DNA from: Providencia rettgeri
GTDB taxonomy: Bacteria; Pseudomonadota; Gammaproteobacteria; Enterobacterales; Enterobacteriaceae
Reading direction: 5' to 3'
Length of the DNA: 64,000 bases
Assembly (NCBI RefSeq): GCF_041075285.1
Contig: NZ_CP163512.1
Span: forward strand, 4,154,001 to 4,218,000
Positions 26,934 to 36,462 of this stretch are shown in pieces. The notes below the pieces were generated by a model. That model was not told the origin of the DNA, ran no database searches, and saw only the letters and a list, made by a program, of their open reading frames with translations. Both the position numbers and the translations under genes were made by a program. Each line of letters opens with the position of its first letter. The stretch's first letter is position 1.

Positions 26934-27611
26934 ATGCATAAGAAAATATCTAATTTAGCGATTGTTACGTATACCCTGTTCATTATTTTAATTTCTGTTC
27001 TTACAACAGTTTTGTTTTATCATATTTTTATTTTTGAAACATTTAAAGATAACAGTGAAAGCCAGAAGACATTTTTTGAATTCCCATTGGATAAAGTATC
27101 ATCGAGCCCAATAAAAGAAGATAATAGTATTATCGAAGTTATGTCCTACGGATGTTATTACTGCGCAACTAATAACGATGCTATCATGGAATTTGCCAAT
27201 CAGTTTTCACAAGAGGGAAATTTTAGTGTAATTCATTTGGCAAAAAAATATACAGGATTAGCGGCTTACTCTCCTATTTTTGCAACGTTAGAAGAAATGA
27301 ACATAGAGTCTGAACTGCGCTCAGATATTTTCAATGCTATTTTAAATGAAAACATCAATTTTAAAAATAATGACGAACTTTTGAATTGGCTAAAGCAACA
27401 CAATGTTGACACTGAAAAATACCTTGAAGTTAGTAAAAGCTCAGCTGTATCCGAAAAGTTAGATTACATGGAAAGTATTGCAGAGTTTTATGATATTACA
27501 GCAACACCAGCATTTATTATCAATAAGCGGTATGTCGTTTATCAAGACCGTGATTTTCCTGAGTTCACAAAATATATGGCTAAGCTTTTTGAGCAGAGTA
27601 AGCAGGAGTAA
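26934..27611 (+). CDS. Membrane-anchored DsbA-like thiol oxidoreductase
   Basis: Thioredoxin-fold protein of 225 aa. A single N-terminal hydrophobic segment (about residues 11-34) anchors it with the domain outside the cytoplasm. The redox motif CYYC is at 74-77 and the cis-proline motif ATPAF at 190-194 with Pro192, followed by IIN, all as in the DsbA/DsbG group. A helical insertion lies between. It ends 2 bases before the acyltransferase start. A four-cysteine peptide upstream suggests it oxidises that peptide in the periplasm. The start has a weak ribosome-binding site. Very AT-rich codon use compared with flanking housekeeping genes. Confidence 0.82.
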   Translation: MHKKISNLAIVTYTLFIILISVLTTVLFYHIFIFETFKDNSESQKTFFEFPLDKVSSSPIKEDNSIIEVMSYGCYYCATNNDAIMEFANQFSQEGNFSVIHLAKKYTGLAAYSPIFATLEEMNIESELRSDIFNAILNENINFKNNDELLNWLKQHNVDTEKYLEVSKSSAVSEKLDYMESIAEFYDITATPAFIINKRYVVYQDRDFPEFTKYMAKLFEQSKQE

Positions 27612-27613
27612 GC

Positions 27614-28570
27614 GTGGGGCGGTTTATTGTTGTTTGGCTAGTATTCAGTATCAAAAAACTAATTGATTTATTATCGCTATATACAGCTAAATTAAATAAT
27701 TTTTTTGTTGCCTGTTTTCGTATCATATTACGTTATATGCCGGCACCATTAGTATTAGCAATGACTTATGCGTTATGTCGTTTAGGGGTTATTGGCAGAA
27801 ATTACCGTAACCGAAGTAAAGTTGCTACTCAAAATTACCAATGTTTAACAGAGAAACCTGATTATATTGATGCGGCTTGGATTGCGGTACGGCGTTATAT
27901 ATTAGAAGAAGGGGCAACATGGGGGCAGAACAAACAAATTATGTCTCAAATTCAAGTTTGCACACGCAAACTTGATGAGGTAGTTGCCCCTCTGCACCAA
28001 AAAAATATACCCGTTATCCTCGCGCCATTACACATGGTTTCTGATGTATTAGCCACCATTGTGGGAGCGGGAACTACACCTCGAAACGCAACTGTTATTG
28101 TTTCTTCAAGTGCTGAGCAAGATAAATTTGATAATGCTGCTCGTATTCTTGGCGGCGTTAATCTGTCTTATTGCTCCATCCATCAAGAAGATAAATCTTT
28201 GGCAAAAGAGCTAATGAATTTAATGGCAGAAACGGCTTCAGGGCTGAAAAATATGATTATTTTTCCTGATATTACGCCTGACTATACGATTCATACAGGG
28301 GAAGGAATAAATAATAAACTCACATGTCGATTATTTAATCGCCCAGCAAAATTACACAGTGGGTTAGTTCGCTTATCTAGCGTGATTTCTGCACAAGTGG
28401 TTTTCTATAATTTGTATTGTAAAAACGGCATACAAATCAACATTCATGCACCAGTGCCAGCAAAAGATATTGCGACACAGATGCCAGTTATTATTGAAAA
28501 CGTGATTAGAGATTACCCGAATGATTGGCTTTTATGGCATAGCCATTCACTTTATTTTATTAATCATTAA
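27614..28570 (+). CDS. LpxL/HtrB-family acyltransferase
   Basis: Protein of 318 aa starting at GTG, with CAGGAG 5 bases upstream. It resembles lipid A late acyltransferases: an N-terminal hydrophobic region, ILAPLHMVSDVL where the catalytic His/acid motif is expected, an IFPDITPD stretch, and a C-terminal DYPNDWLLWHSHSLY matching the family's ending. The motif reads H140-x3-D144 rather than the usual H-x4-D/E, so the catalytic geometry may differ. Family members use acyl-ACP at the inner membrane; an ACP and fatty-acid enzymes are encoded in the same cluster. Acylation of the peptide or of a lipid carrier is inference. Confidence 0.7.
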   Translation: MGRFIVVWLVFSIKKLIDLLSLYTAKLNNFFVACFRIILRYMPAPLVLAMTYALCRLGVIGRNYRNRSKVATQNYQCLTEKPDYIDAAWIAVRRYILEEGATWGQNKQIMSQIQVCTRKLDEVVAPLHQKNIPVILAPLHMVSDVLATIVGAGTTPRNATVIVSSSAEQDKFDNAARILGGVNLSYCSIHQEDKSLAKELMNLMAETASGLKNMIIFPDITPDYTIHTGEGINNKLTCRLFNRPAKLHSGLVRLSSVISAQVVFYNLYCKNGIQINIHAPVPAKDIATQMPVIIENVIRDYPNDWLLWHSHSLYFINH

Positions 28571-28576
28571 GCACTT

Positions 28577-30754
28577 ATGAACAAGATTATCCCGAATACC
28601 GTTTATCAAGAAGAGACTAATGAATGTGGGTTAGCCTGCATTTCAATGTTGGCGCACACACAAGGTGTGGCAGTTTCATTGGATACTTTACGTGAGCGTT
28701 ATCCAGCAACAGATCACGGGACCTCTCTATTACAACTTTCCTCAATATTAAACGACTATGGAATTGCCACTGTGCCAATTCTTTTTGAACATGATGAACT
28801 TAATAGCATTCCTCTTCCTGCTATTTTGCATTATGGGGCAAATCATTTTGTGATTTTAGCCTATCGTAAAGGAAACAATGTATGTGTGATTAATCCAGCA
28901 ATTGGTCAGCAGTGGTTACCCTATTCGGCATTAAAATTAGAAATTAGCGGTTATGCCCTGATTTTAGATCCCAATCATCAATCAAGTTCAATTGAGACCT
29001 CGTCTTTAACCGATAAGCACCCGAAAACGCAGCGGCGTCCTCAGGGGATGATGAGTTTAAAAGAAACCAGCACTATATCGGGAATTTATTGGCTAATGCT
29101 TCTGACTTTTTTGGTCGGTTTGACGCTATTTATTATGCCAATTATGGTGAGTAATGCAGTCAATGAAGCCTTTTCAGATATAGAAAACGCAAATTTTCCC
29201 TATGGGTTATTTATTTTAGCTTTTGTGCTGGCATCTTTGTTAGCGCTTGGCGTTAGGATTATCACTGAAAAGTTTATTAAGCATTTTGTGTTAATTAATA
29301 GTGGAGCCGGTTTTTCTCGATTATTAAGTAATCCATTACGTTTTTTTGAAAAACGCGCGCCGGGTGATGTTTTTAGTCGGTTTATGGCTTGGCAAACCGC
29401 GATGACACAAAAAATCGAGCTTGATAATCAGCTACGAACAGACTGGGTGATTGGTATCATCGCCCTTGCTGTGATGTTTTGGATAGCCCCGGTTTTAGCG
29501 GCTATTTCGTCAGTTGGTGTGACCGTAATGGGGTTGATCAGTGTTTGGGCAATTATTCGAGACCGTTGGTACACCCAACAATTACAGTTAAAAACAGCTG
29601 CTCTAAATGATTTTTTTATGGAAACTCTTCAGGGGATCTTAACCGTTAAGGCGAGTGGTTTAGAAGAGCAACGAAAAATACAATTTGCGTGGTTAAGCCG
29701 TGACTTATTCACTTGCATGCAAAAAAGAAATATTTATGAACAAGTTAAAGGAACGCTATATCAGTTAACAGGTAGCTTGGAAATGGTGGTTTTTATGCTA
29801 GTCATACTGCCAATGGTTGCAAGCAAAATGATATCTCTAGGTGATTTTTTTGCATATAGCTTTATTCGCCAGATTTTCACGTCTTATATTACGCGAATTT
29901 TTTATTCAATAATTCATAAATCACAATTGCATATTATTGATACGCGAGCACACAGTTTATTTCCTGAACAGATTTCACTACCAGTGAGTTCTGCCTATGC
30001 TGAAGTATCAAATGGAAAGGCTTTGCACTTAAGATTTGAGCAATTAAGTTTTAGCTACGACCCAGCAAAACCAATTTTAAACAATATTTACTTGGATTTG
30101 CCAGCAAGGGCACAAATTGCGATTGTGGGAGAGTCCGGCGCAGGGAAAAGCACCTTACTGCGAATTATTGCTGGGTTGATACCGCTTCAAAGTGGAACTT
30201 GTTTTTCAGGAGAGGAAACACTTGTTCATCAGCAGCTTGCTCAATTAGTGTGTCTACAAAGCCAAGAAGATATTCTATTTAATGCTTCAGTTGGAGAAAA
30301 TATAACGCTATTTGCGCCAAATATTCAGGAAAAAGAGCAAAAAGTCATTAATCATTTGTTGAAAAGTCTTGTTTTGGATTCTGTTATTAACAGTTTGCCA
30401 GGTGGGATAAATGCGCTTATTAGGGAAAGTCATAGTGCTTTATCTTTGGGGCAACGTCAGCGTTTGTTATTAGCTCGTTCAATGTATAGCAACAAGCCAA
30501 TATTATTACTTGATGAGCCAACAGCTAATTTGGATGAAGAAACCGCAACTAAAGTGATCGACGCTATTCAAACTCATTGCCATAAAACAGGGAAAACGTT
30601 GGTTGTCGTCACACACAGTGACAACATCACCGCCAAGTTTGATACCGTTTATCAGATAGTCGATGGCGAACTGGCATTGAAAAATAACAGTAAGCAGGTT
30701 GGTTTTGTTCATCAAGCTTCTTCGTTGAGTCAACCCAATGAACAGCTGGCTTAA
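28577..30754 (+). CDS. Peptidase C39 ABC exporter (bacteriocin processing/secretion)
   Basis: Protein of 725 aa. Residues 1-130 form a C39 cysteine protease: Q11 (oxyanion hole), C17 in NECGLAC and H90 in HYGANHFVIL. The third residue, usually Asp in a DP motif, is Asn106 in INPAIG. About six membrane segments follow (roughly 165-430), then a nucleotide-binding domain with Walker A GESGAGKST (about 517), a variant signature SLGQRQ (about 622, normally SGGQ), Walker B ILLLDEPTANLD and the H-loop VVVTHSD. It should remove the double-glycine leader while exporting the peptide across the inner membrane. It overlaps the start of the macA-like gene by 17 bases. Confidence 0.92.
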   Translation: MNKIIPNTVYQEETNECGLACISMLAHTQGVAVSLDTLRERYPATDHGTSLLQLSSILNDYGIATVPILFEHDELNSIPLPAILHYGANHFVILAYRKGNNVCVINPAIGQQWLPYSALKLEISGYALILDPNHQSSSIETSSLTDKHPKTQRRPQGMMSLKETSTISGIYWLMLLTFLVGLTLFIMPIMVSNAVNEAFSDIENANFPYGLFILAFVLASLLALGVRIITEKFIKHFVLINSGAGFSRLLSNPLRFFEKRAPGDVFSRFMAWQTAMTQKIELDNQLRTDWVIGIIALAVMFWIAPVLAAISSVGVTVMGLISVWAIIRDRWYTQQLQLKTAALNDFFMETLQGILTVKASGLEEQRKIQFAWLSRDLFTCMQKRNIYEQVKGTLYQLTGSLEMVVFMLVILPMVASKMISLGDFFAYSFIRQIFTSYITRIFYSIIHKSQLHIIDTRAHSLFPEQISLPVSSAYAEVSNGKALHLRFEQLSFSYDPAKPILNNIYLDLPARAQIAIVGESGAGKSTLLRIIAGLIPLQSGTCFSGEETLVHQQLAQLVCLQSQEDILFNASVGENITLFAPNIQEKEQKVINHLLKSLVLDSVINSLPGGINALIRESHSALSLGQRQRLLLARSMYSNKPILLLDEPTANLDEETATKVIDAIQTHCHKTGKTLVVVTHSDNITAKFDTVYQIVDGELALKNNSKQVGFVHQASSLSQPNEQLA

Positions 30755-31907
30755 GCGTATTTTCAAACGGTCAAGGTTGTTCTTGATGCTGATGCTCATG
30801 TTGGTGTTTGCCATGGTGGCTTACATCACAGTGTTGCTGTCGCAGCCCCAACAAAATGAACAAACGCAAGTCGTCACAGTTGACCGTGGTGATATAGAAA
30901 AAGTCATTATGGTCACAGGGACATTAAAACCATCTGTACAAGTGAATGTAGGTGCCCAAGTTAATGGGCAAATAAAATATTTATATGCAAAACAAGGTGA
31001 TAAAGTCTTTAAGGGACAAATCCTTGCGGAGATAGACCCAGCCATTCAAAAATCTGATTTACGTAATGCTATCGCAAAACTATCTAGTGTGCGGGCTCAA
31101 AAAGCGTCTTCAGAAGCCATGTTACTTCAATATCGAAAAGCCTTTGAGCGACAAAAAAAATTACGCCGTGATGGTTCTGGTGTTGAAAGTGATTATGAGC
31201 AAGCACAAGCTCAGTATGAAGCGCAGAAGTATCAAGTAAAAATGAATGAAGCATTAATTGTTCAGTCTGAAATGGAAGTTGAAACAGCTAATGCTAATTT
31301 GAGTTACACCCAGATTATGGCGCCTATTGAAGGTGAGGTACTGGGGATAGTGGCAAATGAAGGACAAACTATTGTCTCCTCACAAACGGCTCCAACAATT
31401 TTAGTTTTAGCTAATCTTGATAAGATGCAAGTACAAACGCGTATTTCTGAAGCAGATATTCAGTTGGTAAATTCAGGGCAACCTTTATCTTTTTATGTAC
31501 TTGCAGATCCGGAAAAACGTTATGAAGGGACTATGGGGTATGTTCAGCCAGTACCACAAGAAGCCCTAGAAGAACGAAATATTACTAACCCAAATAATCA
31601 ACAAAATAATGCTGTGTATTACACAGGAACATTTGAGGTTGATAATAAAAACCGTGCGTTAAAAACGTCTATGACGGCTCAAGTCTTTATTCGTGTAGCT
31701 GAAGCAAAAGGGGTTGTTCGTTTACCCGTTATGGCGCTAGGTCGTTCTATTGCAGCTAACGAATATGAAGTAACCGTTTTTAAAGATAATCAACGTATAA
31801 CCCGAACAGTGACCATTGGGATCTCTGACCGTCAGTTTGTCCAAGTAGTTGATGGCGTTGATGAAGGTGAGCAAGTCGTTGTTACCAATGCAATAGGAGC
31901 AAATTAA
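30738..31907 (+). CDS. MacA-like periplasmic adaptor protein
   Basis: Membrane-fusion protein of 389 aa. A cytoplasmic start and transmembrane anchor (about residues 13-35) are followed by a barrel-sandwich domain (ITVTGTLKPSV-like region VMVTGTLKPSVQVNVGAQ and APIEGEVLGIVANEGQTI), an alpha-helical hairpin (about 105-185) and a C-terminal beta domain. The helical hairpin would contact the outer-membrane channel. It begins inside the C39 exporter gene and ends in a TAATG overlap with macB, indicating translational coupling. It is a paralogue of the housekeeping MacA type, dedicated to this cluster. Confidence 0.9.
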   Translation: MNSWLKRIFKRSRLFLMLMLMLVFAMVAYITVLLSQPQQNEQTQVVTVDRGDIEKVIMVTGTLKPSVQVNVGAQVNGQIKYLYAKQGDKVFKGQILAEIDPAIQKSDLRNAIAKLSSVRAQKASSEAMLLQYRKAFERQKKLRRDGSGVESDYEQAQAQYEAQKYQVKMNEALIVQSEMEVETANANLSYTQIMAPIEGEVLGIVANEGQTIVSSQTAPTILVLANLDKMQVQTRISEADIQLVNSGQPLSFYVLADPEKRYEGTMGYVQPVPQEALEERNITNPNNQQNNAVYYTGTFEVDNKNRALKTSMTAQVFIRVAEAKGVVRLPVMALGRSIAANEYEVTVFKDNQRITRTVTIGISDRQFVQVVDGVDEGEQVVVTNAIGAN

Positions 31908-33850
31908 TGGTTCCTATTATTACAGCGAAAAAAATCTCACGTGAATTTCTCGCGGGCACTCAGAAAATTTCTGTGCTGAAAAATATTTCGCTATCTATTT
32001 ATCAAGGTGAAATGGTGGCGATTATTGGGGCGTCTGGCTCGGGAAAATCAACGTTAATGAATATCTTGGGCTGTTTGGACAAACCATCAAGTGGGGAAAT
32101 CTATATTAATGACACCCCAGTGCATTTGGCAAATAGCGACCAGTTGGCAGAATTACGCAGTCAATATCTAGGGTTTATTTTTCAACGATATCATTTAATG
32201 CCGTATTTAACGGCGCAGGAAAATATGGCGATCCCTGCGCTATATACTGCAATGCCTGAACAAGAGCGCCAAGCTCGGATAGCGTCATTAGCCAAACAAC
32301 TGGGAATAGAAACACGGTTAACGCATAAGCCATTTCAACTCTCAGGGGGACAGCAACAACGTGTGAGTATCTGCCGAGCTCTGATCAATGGCGCGAAAGT
32401 CATTTTAGCCGATGAACCGACGGGAGCACTCGATAGCTCTAGCGGAAAAGCGCTTATGGGGGTTCTTCACCAATTACATCAGACAGGGCATACGATTATT
32501 ATCGTAACTCATGACAGAAATATCGCTAAGCAAACACAACGTATTATTGAGATTAGCGATGGGGAAATTATTGCTGATCATGCCAATGAAGTGAACAAAG
32601 ACGAAGCAGTTTATCCTAAGTTGCCCATTGTAAACAGCAACCAACGTGCATCGTTGTGGCGTAGAGGGCGGGAATCTGTGCGTATGGCATTTCGTGCGTT
32701 ACTTGGGCATAGAATGCGCGCTTTCCTTTCCATGTTAGGCATTATTATTGGTATTTCGTCGGTGATTTCTTCCATAGCCGTGGGGGAGGGCGCTAAACGC
32801 ACTATCATGGATGAAATCGGTAAGCTGGGCAAAACAACATTAGAAATTCGTCCAGGTATTGGGTGGGGAACGAAACGGCCGGACTTAGAAAGAGCGCTTT
32901 CCATTGATGATGTTAATAGCCTTTCTGCTCTTTCATGGACGAAATACGTTTCACCAGTGATAGGCACTGCGTCTGTGATTATTTATCAAGGACGAGACTC
33001 ATCTATTATGTTAAATGGTGTGTCGGAAAATTTTTTAGCTGGGCAAGGAATTAATATTATTCAAGGGGATAGGTTCCATCATTTAGACGTTATTAATAAA
33101 GAGCCTGTCTTAATTTTAGATGAGAGTAGTCGCCATATTTTATTTGGCCCAAATGAAAATCCACTCAATGAGCTAGTTCAAATTAATGGTACACCGTGGC
33201 GGATTATTGGTATCGCTAAAAAGACAGGTCCTAAAATGCTCAATAATTTTTTGATTGGTTGGGCACCTTACACATCCGTTTCACAGAGGATCACTGGAGA
33301 TAGGCCCTTTGAATCTATTTCTGTTAATTTTGCAGAAACGTTAGAACTGGGGCAAGCAACGTCTTTAGTCGAATCTCATTTACTCCAAACTCATGGAACA
33401 AAAGATTTTTTCATCGAATCCGATGAACAAATGGCGGCAACGTTACAAAAAACATCTGATTCCATGTCGTTATTAATTACCTCAATCGCGGGTATCTCAC
33501 TATTAGTGGGGGGAGTTGGGGTGATGAACATTATGCTTGTTTCAGTCACCGAACGGACTCATGAAATTGGTATTCGCTTATCTGTTGGCGCAAGGCCTTC
33601 CGATATCATGATCCAATTTCTGATTGAATCGGTCATGATTTGCTTACTTGGTGGGCTTATTGGTATTACAGGCGCGTTAATTAGTGGCGTCATTTTTTCC
33701 TATCTTACGGTTGAGTTTCGGATGGTTTTTACGCTGATGCCGATTTTATTTGCCTGTGGATTTTCCATCTTGATTGGCTTTATTTTTGGTTATTTCCCAG
33801 CATATCGCGCAGCGAAGCTTAATCCTACGGAGGCGCTGGCAAGAGAATGA
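31907..33850 (+). CDS. MacB-like ABC transporter
   Basis: Type VII ABC protein of 647 aa (E. coli MacB 648). An N-terminal nucleotide-binding domain has [24 protein letters not shown] and VILADEPTGALD; then one membrane segment (about 270-295), a large periplasmic domain and three C-terminal membrane segments with the LLVGGVGVMNIMLVSVTERT coupling region. MacB acts by mechanotransmission, driving periplasmic substrates through MacA and TolC; E. coli MacAB-TolC exports the small disulfide-bonded enterotoxin STII. Here the likely cargo is the matured peptide. Start overlaps the macA stop by 1 base; its stop overlaps the next start (ATGA). Confidence 0.93.
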   Translation: MVPIITAKKISREFLAGTQKISVLKNISLSIYQGEMVAIIGASGSGKSTLMNILGCLDKPSSGEIYINDTPVHLANSDQLAELRSQYLGFIFQRYHLMPYLTAQENMAIPALYTAMPEQERQARIASLAKQLGIETRLTHKPFQLSGGQQQRVSICRALINGAKVILADEPTGALDSSSGKALMGVLHQLHQTGHTIIIVTHDRNIAKQTQRIIEISDGEIIADHANEVNKDEAVYPKLPIVNSNQRASLWRRGRESVRMAFRALLGHRMRAFLSMLGIIIGISSVISSIAVGEGAKRTIMDEIGKLGKTTLEIRPGIGWGTKRPDLERALSIDDVNSLSALSWTKYVSPVIGTASVIIYQGRDSSIMLNGVSENFLAGQGINIIQGDRFHHLDVINKEPVLILDESSRHILFGPNENPLNELVQINGTPWRIIGIAKKTGPKMLNNFLIGWAPYTSVSQRITGDRPFESISVNFAETLELGQATSLVESHLLQTHGTKDFFIESDEQMAATLQKTSDSMSLLITSIAGISLLVGGVGVMNIMLVSVTERTHEIGIRLSVGARPSDIMIQFLIESVMICLLGGLIGITGALISGVIFSYLTVEFRMVFTLMPILFACGFSILIGFIFGYFPAYRAAKLNPTEALARE

Positions 33851-35205
33851 ATATAACCTCTATGATTGCCTATGGAAGCCTATTTTTACTCGCAGGATGT
33901 GGCGGCTTGATGAAAACAGAATATCAGCAGCCGAAACTAAACTTACCTGAGCAATGGCAACAAAACGTTCATCTATCTATCGATCAGGCGCAATCTATTC
34001 ATTTTCAAGACTCAGATTTAGCGCATCTCATCGTGCTGGTATTAGACAATAATACTGATTTAGCGTTGGCTGGAATAAAGCTAAAACAGGCAAGAGTAAC
34101 GGCTGGTTTAACAAATACGAATTTCACCCCCGATTTTTCGTTAACGGGAAGTGCATCAAACAGTAAATCAATAAAACACGGCACTCGCTCACAAGAAAAT
34201 TATAGCTCAGGATTATCATTAAATTATGAGCTAGATTTGTGGGGGAAACTTGCGCGGGTACGTGAAAAAGATGAGTGGGAAGCCATTGCCAGTGAATATG
34301 ATTTTCAGGCAACAAAGTTAACGTTGATAAGCACAGTTTCTCAGTTGTACTGGCGTATTGCATTACTCAAGCAGCAAATTGCTAACCAAATAGCAGGCAT
34401 TGAAATTGCTGAAAAAATATTAGCTCAAACAGAGTCTTGGTATTCTGCCGGTAAAATTGGTCAAATTGATGTACTGCATGCCAAACAAACAGTTATCACT
34501 CGTAAAAACGAATTAACTCGTCTTATTAACCAGAAAAATAATGAAAAAAATGCACTTATTTTGCTGCTCAACAACACGGAATTACCTGATTCTATTGATA
34601 TTAAACCCATCAATTTAGAGCAAAATATCACTGTCCATTATTCAGTTCCGTTAAGTGTTATCTCGACCCGACCTGACGTACGAGCAGCGGAGTTTCGATT
34701 GCGTTCTATGTTAGCCAACTCAGATGCAGCTCGGCTCAGCTTTTACCCGACTTTATCATTACAAGCAGCACTAAATATGGGAAGCGAACTAGTTAGCCAA
34801 TGGTTTAGCGATCCAACTCGGGTTGTCGGTGGGGCGATTTCATTACCTTTTATTCAGTGGAATACCGTACAACTCACTATCGAACAATCAAATCTACAGG
34901 TCCAGCAAGCTGGGGTTGAATTTCGTAAGAGTGCTTATAACGCCATCATGGAAGTCAATAATGCGATCAATGAGCGTACGATGGCTGAACATCAAAAATC
35001 ACAGCTTCTTCAAGGGTTATTGTTGGGCCAGCAGCGATTAAAACTGACAGAAAGTCGCTATAAGGCGGGCGTCGTTGACTATCAAACTTTATTAAATGCA
35101 CAAGATGATCTGTTGTCTATCGAAAATTCACTAGCACAGAACCAATATGATTACCTATATGCCACGCTACAACTTTGGCTAGCACAGGGCGGTGGGAACG
35201 AATGA
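33847..35205 (+). CDS. TolC/NodT-family outer-membrane efflux lipoprotein
   Basis: Outer-membrane channel subunit of 452 aa. It has a lipoprotein signal with lipobox LLAGC (Cys18) and two outer-membrane efflux-protein repeats, each with long helices and short strands; STRPDVRAAEFRLRSMLANS and ESRYKAGVVDYQTLLNAQ are typical of NodT/OprM-type proteins. It should trimerise and join the MacA-like adaptor. Start overlaps macB by 4 bases. A cluster-specific outer-membrane component suggests independence from the general TolC. Confidence 0.9.
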   Translation: MNITSMIAYGSLFLLAGCGGLMKTEYQQPKLNLPEQWQQNVHLSIDQAQSIHFQDSDLAHLIVLVLDNNTDLALAGIKLKQARVTAGLTNTNFTPDFSLTGSASNSKSIKHGTRSQENYSSGLSLNYELDLWGKLARVREKDEWEAIASEYDFQATKLTLISTVSQLYWRIALLKQQIANQIAGIEIAEKILAQTESWYSAGKIGQIDVLHAKQTVITRKNELTRLINQKNNEKNALILLLNNTELPDSIDIKPINLEQNITVHYSVPLSVISTRPDVRAAEFRLRSMLANSDAARLSFYPTLSLQAALNMGSELVSQWFSDPTRVVGGAISLPFIQWNTVQLTIEQSNLQVQQAGVEFRKSAYNAIMEVNNAINERTMAEHQKSQLLQGLLLGQQRLKLTESRYKAGVVDYQTLLNAQDDLLSIENSLAQNQYDYLYATLQLWLAQGGGNE

Positions 35206-35222
35206 TAAGAGGATATCAAGCA

Positions 35223-36461
35223 ATGTCACAATTTAAGCGAGTTGTAGTAACGGGATATGGTGCGGTGACTCCATTAGGAGGAACGGCAGCAGAATGTTGG
35301 CAAGCTATTATGGATAAGAAGTTAGGTTATCAATATGTGGATAAAACAGCGCAAGGTATTTCGTCTCATTTTTTCGGGCTTATTGATCAAGAACCGAGTA
35401 TGAAAGGGATCCCTGCGGTGATCCGCCGTCGTTTACCTCGCTATGCACGTTTAACCATGGCTGCGGCGCGTGAGGCGGTTCAAATGGCATTTGGGGAAGC
35501 CGTCCCGACGGATTACTATCCCCCGTTGTTGTGTGGGGCCATCATGGGAACGGGGTGGGCAGGGTTAGATGAAAGTTATTTATCCATTGATGAATTTAAT
35601 GAAACAGGCATGACCTCACCATTTAACTGTTTTTATTCTATGCCTAATGTGGCAACGGCTGCTTGTAGTCAATTATGGAACTTACGAGGTTATCAAAATA
35701 CTGCAATTGCTGCTTGTGCTACTGGGACTATTGCGATTGGTGATGCTTTTGAGTGTATTCGCAGTGGGAAAGCATCAATGATGTTGGCAGGTGCGGGGGA
35801 ATCATTACGTACAGATTGTGCCGTATGGAATATTGATATTTTAGGGGCATTGAGTCATGAAGCAGACAATATTGCACGTGCAAGCTGCCCATTTAGCGCA
35901 GATCGTAGTGGGTTTGTGTTATCGGAAGGTGCGGCAGTATTATGCCTTGAAGAAAGAGAGAGTGCGTTAAGCCGCGGTGCGATGATTCTTGGTGAAATAA
36001 CAGGTTATGCCAATTTCTCTGATGCTTTTGATTTTACTACACCCGCTGAGGATTGCATCGCACGAATCCAAACTATTCAATCGGCATTAAAGCAGGCCAA
36101 TATTCTCCCTGAGCAGCTCGATTATATTAATGCACATGGTACCTCAACGCCGCTTAATGATTTAAATGAAACGGAAGCATTAAAGCGTGCCTTGGGGGAT
36201 GTTGCTTATACAATCCCCGTCTCGAGTACTAAATCTTATTCTGGTCATCTTATTGCAGCTGCAGGCAGCTTTGAGGCGATAGTCTGCCTACAGGCTCTGC
36301 AAACTGGCGTCATGCCTGCCACTGCAAATCTGCATCACCCCGATCCACAGTGTGACCTTGATTACATTCCCAATGAACACCGTATTGCTGATATATCACG
36401 GGCACTCAATTTGAGTTTTGGATTTGGCGGTGCAAATGCGGCACTCGTTTTGGAAAAATAA
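35223..36461 (+). CDS. Beta-ketoacyl-ACP synthase (FabF-type ketosynthase)
   Basis: Condensing enzyme of 412 aa with an intact Cys-His-His triad: C165 in AIAACATGT, H305 in INAHGTSTPLND and H342 in KSYSGHLIAAAGS. It extends acyl-ACP by two carbons with malonyl-ACP. The start chosen is ATG at 35223 (MSQFKRVVVTGYG) with AGAGGA upstream; ATG at 35202, overlapping the previous stop, is an in-frame alternative. It begins a four-gene cassette with dehydratase, ACP and ketoreductase, and lies 1 base from the next start. No acyltransferase, enoyl reductase or phosphopantetheinyl transferase gene is present, so those would come from the host pathway or are not used. Confidence 0.9.
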   Translation: MSQFKRVVVTGYGAVTPLGGTAAECWQAIMDKKLGYQYVDKTAQGISSHFFGLIDQEPSMKGIPAVIRRRLPRYARLTMAAAREAVQMAFGEAVPTDYYPPLLCGAIMGTGWAGLDESYLSIDEFNETGMTSPFNCFYSMPNVATAACSQLWNLRGYQNTAIAACATGTIAIGDAFECIRSGKASMMLAGAGESLRTDCAVWNIDILGALSHEADNIARASCPFSADRSGFVLSEGAAVLCLEERESALSRGAMILGEITGYANFSDAFDFTTPAEDCIARIQTIQSALKQANILPEQLDYINAHGTSTPLNDLNETEALKRALGDVAYTIPVSSTKSYSGHLIAAAGSFEAIVCLQALQTGVMPATANLHHPDPQCDLDYIPNEHRIADISRALNLSFGFGGANAALVLEK

Positions 36462-36462
36462 C

